Part shown: piece after piece, positions 25,228-36,407 of the stretch
Numbering within the stretch: the stretch's first letter is position 1
Layout: every line of letters starts with the position of its first letter
From: Megaleporinus macrocephalus
Lineage: Eukaryota; Chordata; Actinopteri; Characiformes; Anostomidae
DNA: 64,000 nucleotides
Direction of reading: 5' to 3'
Assembly: GCA_021613375.1 (NCBI GenBank)
Contig: CM038706.1
Location: forward strand, 21,146,866 to 21,210,865
The notes under the pieces: generated by a model
What the model saw: the letters and a program-made list of their open reading frames with translations, nothing else
Database searches by the model: none
What the model was told of the DNA's origin: nothing
Program-made: the position numbers and the translations under genes

Positions 25228-26118
25228 GTCGCTTGGGCAGAGGTACTTGAAGGATTCAGAAGAGGTGCTGCTGTGTTCCTCTGAAGTTATGAATTGATGT
25301 TAACCAGCCAGTTCTTGGGTCAGCTTCATTGTGTTCCTCCTCAGCACCTGAATGTGGATACTTGACTGAAGCAGAGAAGAAGACATTACCGGTTTGCCAT
25401 GCCTTCCACCACCCAGACTGCATTCTTCCTTTTCAGTGAGAAGACAGCTTTAAGGCTCACTGCCCCTAACCACTAACCACTCCTTGAAGCAGCTTGCCCT
25501 GTCAGAAAGCCTTGAGGAAATTTGGGTTGGGTCAAACACTGGCCTTATCTCTGTGTTTGCTTAGGCTTACTGCCTATTCATATTCAGCCATCAATCTACT
25601 AAGTTAAAGACTGAAGATTAATGTTAGTGAAATTGGTTTTTTGACATTGCTGAGAACTCCTGTTTAAAACCCTTTAAATGAAGCAGCGCTAAGTGGACCT
25701 TTTGTCTGTGTTTGATATAAAACATTTTTTATTTTTATTCTTTTTTTTTTAACTATTCCAACAGCATGTTCCAACATTCCCCAGCCTTGCAGATACGTTT
25801 GTATATCTTTTTATTTAAAACATTTAAAACGAGTGACGAGTAACTGAATCAGGTGAACAAGTTGAAGTTGCTGCCCCTCATTAGTGATTATTAAAGACCT
25901 CTGGCGCAGCTCACTAATCAAATGCCGTATGAATAAAAGAAAAACATACACTTTTAAAATGAGCTTCTAGTGTTTTTTAAGCTTTATTTTTGTTTATCCT
26001 CCAGCGCTGTAGGGCTAATATTCGATAGTTTTTCAATGTTTCTCTACAACTGTATATACTTTTGTTCAGGAACTAAAGCGTTGGCCAACTCGGGGTCCTC
26101 AATTTCAAAACAAACGAA
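25228..26118. promoter_or_regulatory. Head-to-head interval between TMEM150-like gene and nfu1
   Basis: The two start codons face away from each other across 891 bp. This short interval should hold both 5' UTRs and promoters. It is not strongly CpG-rich apart from the nfu1 start region. A shared bidirectional promoter is possible but not shown. The TMEM150-like gene may also have a non-coding first exon that I did not place. Confidence 0.4.
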
Positions 26119-29100
26119 ATGGCGGCGGCTGTAAGATGGAATCTGTTGCGGGTTTTACGATCTCTGGTCGCTTCGCCTCCCACTAGGTTTGTATTTAAAA
26201 AGTTCTCAGCATATTTATAAACGCTTTTGTCCTTTTCAGATGTCACAGTAAGAAAGTGCAGTAAATTTGGTCAGTAATCGCAAACTTTAGGACTTTAGCT
26301 TAGCCTGCTAACGTTAGCCACTGCAGGTGACGCTGGAGAGGTTAACGTTAATTGTGGCATCAGCCGGCAGACCTTTATCATCAATTACACTTAAAAAACA
26401 CATATATAACATATATACATTTATAACCACTAATTAGAAACTACATAGTCTAGCTTACTAGTTTAGGTTGAAATTTTGCTGTCTGGACTCTTTTGTTGTC
26501 TGAACATTTCTAGGTTATGTTCTCTAATCTAGTTTGCTAATCTGACACATGAACACATTTACTGAACAGGCTTCTCTGTTTGACTGACTGTTGATTTTTT
26601 TAAAAAACATTAGTACATGTATTTCTCCCGTTACATGATAATATTAAAACCACTGCTGGGCTATGTCAATAGTATTGATTACGATGTACGATTACCATAT
26701 GTTCTGAATTATAAGTCAGATAAAGTACTGTGTAGTTTATAATGAATGTTTCTTTCTTACACTTTGTATGAATATGCATGAAAAGTTGATTTACTATGTG
26801 TATTATATTAATTAGACAGGACTTGCACATTAAATATCCCAAACATACATTCATCAAAACACTGAAGCCGTTGAATCGTTGATTCTGTAGTAAATAAGAA
26901 ATCATGCCAACATTAGAGAACAATCTAGTAAGTGTGTTTTTATAATGTTGAACTTGCCTCTGGACCCACCCAAGTTTTCTAATATCCGTCTGCTCCCATA
27001 TTTCGCCAGCAGATGCCTAGCCTCCATCATACCATGTTACCAGCTATAGTTTTGTTATCTCAACCACCTTGTTCTGCCGCTGGCAGGTGAGAAGATATGA
27101 GCTGTTGAACTGTGGTTGGTTAGAGGAGTCACCCGTCAAGTATCCCATGAATGACTGTTTCCTAATATGGCAACTTATTTCAATGTTACTCCATTCTGCA
27201 ACAGGTAGTCCATTGTTAGGCACTTGAGCCAAGTGTTTGATAGGAAGAGTAAGCTGCTCCATATGGTTGAAACGTACTGCTGTCTATGATCGCTAAGCAT
27301 TTACTTGAGATGAGTGCAGTGGGGTAAACTAGCCAGTCAAGCTTGTGTAAATGATGACAATTAGGATTAATGTGTTTATGTGTTCCAGATGATTGTGTGT
27401 TTTACTTTAAGTGGTCCCTGTTGAATTGAGTGTTTCCTGGGCTTATTGTCAAAAGATCATTTTCGGGTCCAGAGATCATTTTCGGATCCAGGGATTGAGG
27501 AATAAAGCATGTCCAGACAATGCTATGATGATGCCTAGCTTATCATGACATTTATAAGGCATAGGGTTATTTGTTGTTGTTGTGTCTTAAGAAAATCCTC
27601 AGTAGACGAGCCTTTAAGGAAAACCTTTTCCTGTTTTTTTATGTTAATTTCGGCAGACGTTAAGCGATGCATATGTTGGTAATGACATAAAAATGTCCGA
27701 CGCTGCCATGTGATTTCATTTTTTTAATAACGACTGCACTTTCCAATTAATAAGTGAATGATTTTACACATTTGGCTTGAAGTATTATGACTGCAGCACA
27801 TTAACACATTGTGTGTATCTAATGGCGCATGCTATAAACTTAGACTCTTTATTTTAAAAAAGCAAGAGAAGAGTCTTAAAGTAATAAATAAACACTGTGA
27901 ACATTTCATTACCATCCACTGCCCTGTAGAGACAGTCCATATATGGAATTTATGGGGCAAAACAGCCCATTGATGTCCCAGGAGTCTACTCATTTACATT
28001 AACAGATGTACATATGTACAAGCTTTTCAGCTTATTCAGTTTATGATGGTTTGCTTGTTTTTAAGTTCTAATGAATGTTTCAGCTGAGCGCTTTTCTGAA
28101 TAAGTTTAATCAGCCTATCAGAACAGAACTCAGGTACAGGATTCTAAGGTATAAAGGAGGTTGGAAATAGTTGCGTAAAATTATTGGCAGTGCTTTTTGC
28201 TGCATAAAGCCACACAAATGTAAATGTTGTAAGTCTCAAGCTGAAAAAATGTTTAGGATATATACAGCCTTTATCAGAGCCGCTGTATTGTTGTTCTGAA
28301 ATTCCTGTTCATTGACTTTAATTGTTTTTCCATTTAAGGAACATGTGAAAAAAACCAAAACAAAACAAAAAAACCCTTTTCTGTCTACGACTCTCAATGA
28401 ACAACAGTTTGAATGAGTCAGTAATACAAGTTTTTCTCTGTAGGTTTGCAGTGAAAGACAGAAGTCAATGCTACTCACTATGGTTAACCCAAAGGCACAG
28501 AATACAACTTCAGCAGTCAGAGAAGAATCAAATTTTAGGTGAGACACTTGAGTAACTTTTCTGTACACAGTAGCCCCAAACATATTTGGACACATTTAAT
28601 AAGAAATTAACTTTACAGCATGAAATTGATGGTGTGTGGAAAAGCCTTGAGAAGAGTTCCAACCACACTGTACTAAGAGTACCGTAAAGCACAGAGGTGG
28701 AAAGGTCTAATTTGGTAGTAACAGTAGTGTTGTGTTAAAGGAGGGGATTAACAACTCACAAGTATACACAGACACAAATTTTGGATGCGAACCTGCAAAA
28801 GCCATCAATGACTAGATCTGAATCATACCTGAAGTCCACCTTTAGATAGAATATATATTGGCAAATTTCTTTGTAAATAGACACTTGGCAGTTTCTTCAA
28901 TTATCTTAATACATTTTAGCACAATTGTGGCACAGATGTCCAAATACCTTTTACGGGCCAAAACCACCCACCCCCCCTCCCCGCCAATCCCCCCGTTCCA
29001 TTGAGTCTTTGTTTTTGTCTTTATAGTTTGTTTCTCAATACAACTTGTGTTTTCCTTGCCAGTGCGATGTCTGTCCGTTTTAACTCAAGACACGCCAAAC

Positions 29101-32100
29101 CCCCGGAGTTTGAAATTTCTTCCTGGGAAGCCTGTACTGGGGACAGGAACCCTAGATTTCCCAACTTTGAGTTCTGCAGAGTGTTCATCTTTAGCAAAGT
29201 AAGCACTTTTTTAAGTAAATTTATGAAGAAAGTTGTTTAAGTTACTTGTTGTTTTTGCTGTGTGTCTAAAAGCAAATGAACTCACTTGTCCTGCATGACT
29301 TAATGATGCCCGGCAGGATGTGCCACAGTAGGCATGAGTCCAAGACAGCTTATCTATGTTTTTACATATGTGCTCAGTCACTTTGTCCTTGTTCTTTTGA
29401 TTTCACTTGAGCGCAGAACAATCCAGTACTCTCAGAATGTGTGTTTGTGAAATATCATGATGTGATATTTAGTGTTCTCTGTTAGGATAGCTGGGCTGGA
29501 AGACGTAAAGTACACCAGGTCTTAATCTTTTCCATCATTTCTGCAGGGATCTTTTTCAGGTTGAAGGGGTGAAAAGTGTCTTTTTTGGCCCAGATTTCAT
29601 CACACTGACCAAGGTATCAACCAGGCCTAGATGTTTCCGTGTGCTCCTTTAAATATTCATGGTATTTCTATGTGGATGAAATGGGTGCTTGGCTAATACT
29701 CTGACTGTGATCACAGACCGATGATGATGTGATGTGGACTGACATTAAACGTCATGCAGTTGAGGTCATCACGAAGTTTTTTGAAAGTGGAGAACCTGTC
29801 ACAACAGGAGTGACACATCCTGAAAATAGTAAGAGAACAGTTCTGTTTTATGAGCTTCCTGCCAGATTAATGACTATCTGTCTTCCTTCCCTAAAGGAGA
29901 ATTCCTCTAATCATTTCAATTGTTAAGATATGAACAGTCATTTAGATCATGTTGATGTGAAATGCTTTGCTCTAGAGAAACTGGCAGTGAATTCTTCACA
30001 GTTGTGGTGATAGGAACCAGACAAATGAAGAATAAAATGTCCCCATAGCTCCCTTACAGAAATGTATTATATTAAATATGTATGATTATATTTTCTGCTT
30101 TTGCTTATTCATCCCAACAATATTTGATGGGACCGAGGTCAGGGCTCTGTGTGTGCTAGGGAATTCTTCCACACCAAACTCACCCAATCAGCCTTTATGG
30201 ATTTATTATTTTCCTTTACTGAAACCAAGGGGCCAAACACAACCCCATAGTATTGTTCCTCCTCCACCAAATTTTGCCACAATGTAGTGAGGCAGTTAAC
30301 ATTTTCCTGGCATTCGAATGCCAGCTAGAGACGAACATGTTTCCACTGCTCCAGATTCCAGTGTCGGTGTACTTTACACTACTCCATCCGCATGGCAATG
30401 TGCTTGGTGATGTAAGGCTTGCATGCAGCTGCTTAGCCATGAAAACCCATGCCTTGAAGTTCACGGCACACAGTTAGTGGCCAGACTCATGACCGAGTGG
30501 CTCTGTAACTGTACATGGAATTGTTGTGGTTCCTAAATGCTTCCACTTTTCAATAATACCACTCACAGTTGATTGTGGAATATCTAGGAGAGTAAAGACT
30601 TGTTGCAATGGTGGCTTCATATTACAGTACCATGCTCGAATTCAGTGAGCTCTTTAGAAAGACTTATCTCTTTACAAATATTTGTAAATGTGGATTGCAT
30701 AGATAGGCTTGGTTTTATATACCTGTGGCGATGGGATTAATGAGGAATTCACATATTAATAGGTAAGTACTCTTGTTCATATAGTGTATCTACATGTGTC
30801 CATGCATGCTGCAGAAGCAGAAGTGGGCTAAATAGGACCAACAAAAAAATCTTTTCTTCCCAGATTTATCTTTTAGCTACATCAGCATTACATAGAAAAG
30901 TTTAGAAGACACATGGAGGTTCACTGGTCGTGTTGGATAGTATAGGCTCTGTTTGCATTGTACACATCATTGACCCCTGGATCTGATCTACACCCTTATA
31001 AAACAATACTCGTTAAAAATATGAGTCAGTAATTTTCTCTACATCCATCCTTTTACATTAGACCACTCTGAATGACTGTTTACATCTCAGTGATTACACT
31101 GTGGAGAAAAGTAGATATTGTGTTTATTTCCTTCTGGTTTGTAGGTGTCTCAGAGGAGGATGATGACATTGTCTCTATGATTAAAGAGCTTTTAGACACA
31201 CGAATCAGGTACTTTTATTTTTCTTAAGATGATTTTGCACGAATAGGACTGTCATGTTTTTAGCCCTGATTGCTATATAATTATTTCTTCTTCTTATTAT
31301 TATTGTAATTATTATTGTTATTAAACTTAAGTAAGAAGCTCTTTGTTTTGCCATGAGAAAATGCCATCAGGCAATGCCATAGCAATCTAATACTTGGCTA
31401 ATTAGCCAAGAATGTATGCGTCAGCCTGTCATATTTACAAGAAATATAAATATGATATAAGAAATATGATGATCTTGCACTGTGACTTGATGCTACATAC
31501 TGTAAGTGGTTCACCAAAAAAAAGTAGAACATTCAATGTTCCTTGTGACGGTTAAAGTTACGTCAGCCGTTCCTTATCACATGGGTAAGACAACAGGAAC
31601 AAAAGCATGCGGGAATCTCAGTGCAAAGGTTTCTGTGTTAATTTCCTCACGTTGTTCTGTTGTTGTCTTTGCGATAACATGTTGTGGAGGTCAGTACTGT
31701 GGCTGCTTATTTCACAGATAGTTTCACAGATATTCAGTATCTTGACATTTGAATGACTCACTCATGGTGTAGTGAAATAAATGACCCTCTTTGTGGTTTT
31801 ATAAGCTAATGTAATATCCTTTGTGTCTGCAAATCAAAAATCAAGGCAGATTCTGTGATTATGAACAGTGTACTTTGTTCCCAGTGCTACATACTGGACG
31901 ATTTTACACTCGTAACTTGGGATCAGTTCTGATGATACCATAGAACGTGGAAGATGATGTCAGCACATTTTGACAATAAATTCTTTGCTTATTAGACCTA
32001 CTGTTCAGGAGGATGGAGGTGATGTCATCTTTAAGGGCTTCGAAGACGGTACAGTGAAGCTGAAGCTGGTTGGCTCTTGCACAGGATGTCCCAGCTCAAC

Positions 32101-32421
32101 AGTGACTTTGAAAAACGGCATTCAGAACATGCTGCAGTTCTACATTCCAGAGGTGGATGATGTGGAACAAGTAAGAGAATTTATTTATGAAAAGTAAACT
32201 GAGCGCTCAGTTATGTCCCATCCAGAAGAGTAATGAGTTTTTTATGGAAGGGAAACGTGTCCTTAATGTGTCACACGCTTCTACACTTGTCCGTTTACTA
32301 TTCACAGTTGCTAATATTCATTTTTACACATCATATTGTTTTTCCCCAGGTGGAAGATGAAGTGGATGAAATCAACATGAAAGTGTTCTCAGAAGTGGAG
32401 CAGAAATTAAAAGACTCATAA
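26119..32421 (+). CDS. nfu1: NFU1 iron-sulfur cluster scaffold/carrier, mitochondrial
   Basis: Delivers 4Fe-4S clusters to mitochondrial enzymes such as lipoyl synthase and respiratory complexes. Eight exons: 26119-26186, 28444-28538, 29063-29198, 29547-29613, 29717-29828, 31145-31208, 31996-32170 and 32350-32421, totalling 789 nt and 262 residues (human 254) with all phases closing. Residues 1-25 ([20 protein letters not shown]...) are Arg-rich with no acidic residue, fitting a mitochondrial presequence. The N-terminal Nfu domain shows [19 protein letters not shown] and [16 protein letters not shown]. The C-terminal NifU domain shows [19 protein letters not shown] and the cluster-binding CxxC in GSCTGCPSS (Cys209, Cys212). 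The acidic C-terminus is usual for the family. An in-frame open stretch at 29001-29240 in another frame is a shadow of exon 3. Confidence 0.95.
28583..28946. mobile_element. Probable MITE with Tc1-like termini in nfu1 intron 2
   Basis: TATTTGGACA at 28583-28592 faces its reverse complement TGTCCAAATA at 28937-28946. Termini of this type are typical of small Tc1/mariner derivatives in fish. It is diverged, with no coding capacity. Confidence 0.45.
29900..30075. repeat. Dispersed repeat family A, copy 3
   Basis: GATGTGAAATGCTTTGCTCT, then AGAGAAACT, then TTCACAGTTGTGGTGATAGG and ACCAGACAAATGA align in order with copies near 60610 and 62780. It lies in the nfu1 intron after the exon ending at 29828. 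Confidence 0.5.
30117..30790 (-). mobile_element. Decayed Tc1/mariner element, minus orientation, in nfu1 intron
   Basis: The plus strand reads as the complement of a fish Tc1-like transposase gene: GAGGTCAGGGCTCTGTG, then CACACCAAACTCACCCAATC, then TCCTCCTCCACCAAATTTTG, CCAGATTCCAGTGTCGGTG and GGTGATGTAAGGCTTGCATG in the expected order. It closes with ATATAGTGTAT at the right terminus. Stops and indels are frequent and the left end is missing, so it is inactive. Confidence 0.8.
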
Positions 32422-33066
32422 CATGACACCTCAGTCTGATGTCCCCAGGTCACCATGGAGTAAAATATATTTCAATATGGGTTATCTCTCAGAGAGAAGA
32501 GACTTTGAGCGTGCATTTAGAGCCTACATCCATTTACAACCAGTTGCAAATGTATTCACACCTTTAGGTAGGTTTTAGGTTTTTCCCCCTTGTCCTTTAA
32601 CTATTGTTGCATTGCAAGATTGACAAGACCACCCTGAGAGAAATTGAAAGTAGAATGGATCTTAGGCTACTAACAGGTTTAAATGATTATTATTTTTGAA
32701 CATGTTGACGAACATTGTCAACTGCTGGGTTAATGTAGTTGGTTGCTAAACTTAAGATACGGTTGTGGCATGATAAATGCCAACTTGATGTCAGATGTGT
32801 TACTGAGCTTCTGTTCATTTGTATGAAGCTCTACAAGTGACTGCAGGATACTAGCGATAAACAGACTCCCCTTTAATGCTAATTACTATGTGTGTACACA
32901 AAATATAAAATTCAGTCTTGTGAGGAAATTACAAATTCTTTGCATAATTTATTTGATATGATGTTTAACATTGTAGGGTACATCACAGAGGAACTTGCTG
33001 ACTTGGATTTTTTTGTATGGAAATGGAACCAGAGGTTGCAACATCTAAAGTCGTAAATGTAAAAAT

Positions 33067-33099
<33 letters not shown>

Positions 33100-33100
33100 T
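33067..33100 (+). repeat. (TA)n tract in nfu1 downstream region
   Basis: Alternating TA, interrupted once, directly after a candidate AATAAA. Confidence 0.9.
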
Positions 33101-33844
33101 TGGAAAAAATATGTTTATTTAGGGGACAGTTTTGCTTTACTATACCCCGCAGGTATCAGATAGTTCTCTCCAAAAAATTGGTAATACAGTGTTTCAAACA
33201 TCATACCATGTACTTGTAACCATTTGCATGTGATGTTTCTGCCGCCACCCCTGTGAAAAAGTCTCACTCTGTATATTTCTCCAGTATGAATCCAGTTTTT
33301 AAAACAGATATTTAACTTGTTCCAGCTTTTAGTCAGTCTATTTACATTTTACATAAAAATACATTTCTGCTGAAGTGTCATGTATTGTGCAGTACTGGGA
33401 AATATACTGACAGTATCATGTGAGGCTAGAGCACCACAGTGGAGTCACCACAATGGGGTCATCTTTTCTGCAAAGAGTTGTTGTAGCTGCAGTTTCCCAT
33501 TCCAAGCAAGAGCACTCTTCATTATAACCTAGACATTGCTTAAAGGCTGTGCTTCACTGGTGCAGCCACACTAGCTTTTTTGCCCATAAAATTGATGGAC
33601 CATCTTTTCATTCAGCAGCACCTTTAATAATCCACTGAAAATCACAAGATTAAGATCAACGGTTAATCAGACGTAGCTCAAAGTTGGTTTAACAAGATTC
33701 ATAATTTCTGTATACTGTACTGCTTCTAGTGTCTCTGTGTGCTGTTTTCCAGACAGCCGTTATTTAATGTGGCATTTGAATTATAAGATTGATTTGCTAC
33801 AGCTTGAGTCCTTGTCTTTAGGACATTTGGATTTGTATTGCACA

Positions 33845-33925
33845 TAGCAAGCAGTGGTTCTCAAATCCCCAGACAGTCCCTGCCTTGCTTTATTTCAGCT
33901 CCCTATCTCAACCAAAATCACCAAA
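33845..33925 (+). repeat. Dispersed fish repeat family C, copy 2
   Basis: AAGCAGTGGTTCTCAAATCC with a downstream segment ending in CAGCTCCC, matching the layout of the copy at 20703. Diverged. Confidence 0.4.
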
Positions 33926-34272
33926 AATGTTTCAGGCTAGTGAGGAGCTGGGATAGAGCAAAAACTGAACTTTAAGGACTGTTTTGAGAACCTCTTATTG
34001 AGACCATAGATGTTAGATTTTAAGGTTGTGTAGAAGAGCAAATATTGCACAATTCAGAGGGACTGAGTTTGAGAACGGTTTTATTAGTCTGTTTTAGCGA
34101 ATTAATTTCTTTGTGTACACAAGTTCAGACACACTGAAATAAGTATTTACAGGCATAAAAACAAATGGTTTGAAAGAAATCTGTGTAATAGTTTGGAAAA
34201 AAGTGTATCTGCAGTTGTCCACTGTGAAGCTCTTTGAGAAGACGTAGTGTCAACTTAAAGTATATAAATAAA

Positions 34273-35450
34273 ATACAATCCAAGAATCTCATCGGTGTGG
34301 ATGTTTTCTTATGTGTCTTTAGGGAGTTGTACTGAAGAAATGCTGCAAGTATGAACCTTAATTTTAAGGTCATTCGTGCGCTGTCAGTTTAAAAAAAAAA
34401 AAAAACATTTTGGAAATATACCAGTGAGTCCATATCTTGAGTTTAATTCATTTGTACCTTTTGAAGACAGTAATTGAAATCAAATTGTATGTGTTATCCA
34501 AATGTAAGTTCTATGACTGTCTGTAATTTGGAGGCTTGTGTATTTACAGCAAATAGAACATCAAAGTGAGGCAGACGAAGCAAATCAAAGAATGTCCAGA
34601 AGTGGGCAGCAACTGGCTGCATTTACTCAAGTGCAAATTTGATGAATTTGTACTTTTGTGAGAAAGTGGAGAAGCGGTGTAAAATGTTAATAAAAACATA
34701 AAGCAATGATGCACAAAACATTTATATACACCATTAATGATCAACAACACATACAGGTATTGGAGGCAGTGTTGATTATTTCAGCAAATGAATGCCAAAC
34801 CACATTCAACACAAAATGCAACATCATGGCTTTATAATGAAAGAGTTTACTAATACTCAAATACTCAGTCTTATGCAAAAGTTGGAAGACCCCTGGTGTA
34901 AAATATTGGAAGCATAAAATAAAAATTTTGCACCGGCCACATTTTATTGTCAGTAAGCAGTAATTGTGTATTAAAATGTGGGGCAGTGTGTTCTCTGTAG
35001 AAGATGTGTTAACAAATCATGTAGTTTGACCAGGAGGGTTAAATATTCACATACAGTATTTGTAAGAAATGTATTTGTACTCAGTAATATTTTAGACATT
35101 AACACAGAGTAAATAATTCCTTTTTAATTTTTAGTTTCATTATGATAAATTGGTGACAATATCTAATGACAAGTCACGTTTAATTGTTTGTGTGTTTATG
35201 TTTTACCAAGACTGCATAATAACAAACTTCACTGTCTGTGCTGCGTTTAATAGTTTACTTGAGACTTAAGTAGTGTTATTTTTAATGTACAACAGTAAAA
35301 CTGTTACTTTGAGGTGCCTGAGTCTAAAAAAATCCCCATTTATGTTTACTCAGCTTCTATCAAATCCTGATCAGATTTTTCACCCACGATAATATTACAT
35401 AATCGTATCCCCCAGTCGTGCTGTAGGGACTTGACGTCGTCTCTCTGAAA
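34273..35450. other. Intergenic interval before ccar1
   Basis: AT-rich with no exon-like segment. A partial family B repeat copy at about 34865-34990 contains TTTTGCACCGGCCACATTTT. Confidence 0.5.
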
Positions 35451-35521
35451 TGCGCATGCGCAGTCCGCTCTAGCAGCGCCGTGTCTGTCCGCCGGTCTTA
35501 CAGCAGGACAGAGGAGGAGAG
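35451..35521 (+). promoter_or_regulatory. ccar1 core promoter with NRF1-type palindrome and non-coding first exon
   Basis: TGCGCATGCGCA at 35451-35462 is a perfect NRF1 consensus palindrome. A strong donor (GAGAG followed by GTAAGT, intron from 35522) lies 60 bases downstream. The acceptor CAACAG at 36358-36363 opens the exon carrying the ATG at 36408. This gives a short non-coding exon ending at 35521. The CpG-rich context continues for several hundred bases. Confidence 0.7.
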
Positions 35522-36407
35522 GTAAGTCTACAGCACAATTGTTGTTCGCACAGCAGAGCACGCGTTTTTTGTTCTGTTTATGACCCGTAGATACACGTAC
35601 AACAGGATTTTGTCGGTCATTTTGCTGGACTGACCAACACCACTCTTACGCTACGTATGTGGGATAAACGGTGGGCCTTATTTACAGACGGTGCTTTAAC
35701 AAAGTGCAGCGCGGCGCCCTCTCTCACACCGACAGCGCATTAACGTTACCGATGCTCGGTTAGCCTAGCCTGCTGCAAGCTCTGCAGTTTGTGCTGACTT
35801 GTCATTTTTAACCACCGAGACTGTGTTTCAGTGTAAGTAGACAAATGCTCTAATTTCCCTTTGCTGTTTGCCTCTCGACGCATACGTCGAGCCTCTGTTG
35901 TTTTTCTCCTCTAACTCGTTGTAAGACGTTGGTGTTGTTGATGTTGCTAGTCTGTGTGCAGCTTGTCAGTGTGGTTGAGCTAACGTTTCCTAATTTAGCT
36001 CGTGTTAGCTTAGCTCGCCTCAGGCCGGCTACTTTAGCTCGCAAGATGTGAAAATATCACTGTAACCTAGCCGTAATGAAGCTTTTGTAGTAGTCGGGTA
36101 GGTTGGTTCGTGTGTTTTGGGATAATCTTAGCGGTTATGCTCGGTTTGTAACGAACAGAGGTGAAAGGCTGAGATTGAGTAGCTAGCCGATCAGGTTGTT
36201 TACTAGCTAGGTTACCTAGCTCGGTTGCTATCGCCTGAAGCTGACAGGAGGGACTAACGTTACAACATTTCAGTTATCAGGATTCGGCTCGAGTAAAGAT
36301 AACACATGGGATTGTGCTGTAGTCGCAAGTACTGGTAAATAATTATAATAACCGTTCCAACAGGATAGTGTCTGCTGCTGGTCCGTCAGAAGCCTAAGCC
36401 GGTCTCC

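Larger units (their letters stand above)
32422..34272 (+). other. Probable nfu1 3' UTR and downstream DNA
   Basis: No coding signal. Candidate poly(A) signals are at 33064-33069, just before a (TA)n tract at about 33067-33100, and at 34267-34272. A family C repeat copy lies at about 33845-33925. Confidence 0.4.

Noticed and set aside
29001..29240. 79-codon frame covering nfu1 exon 3
   Set aside because: Wrong frame; the frame reading [19 protein letters not shown] is the NFU1 one and fits both neighbouring exon phases.
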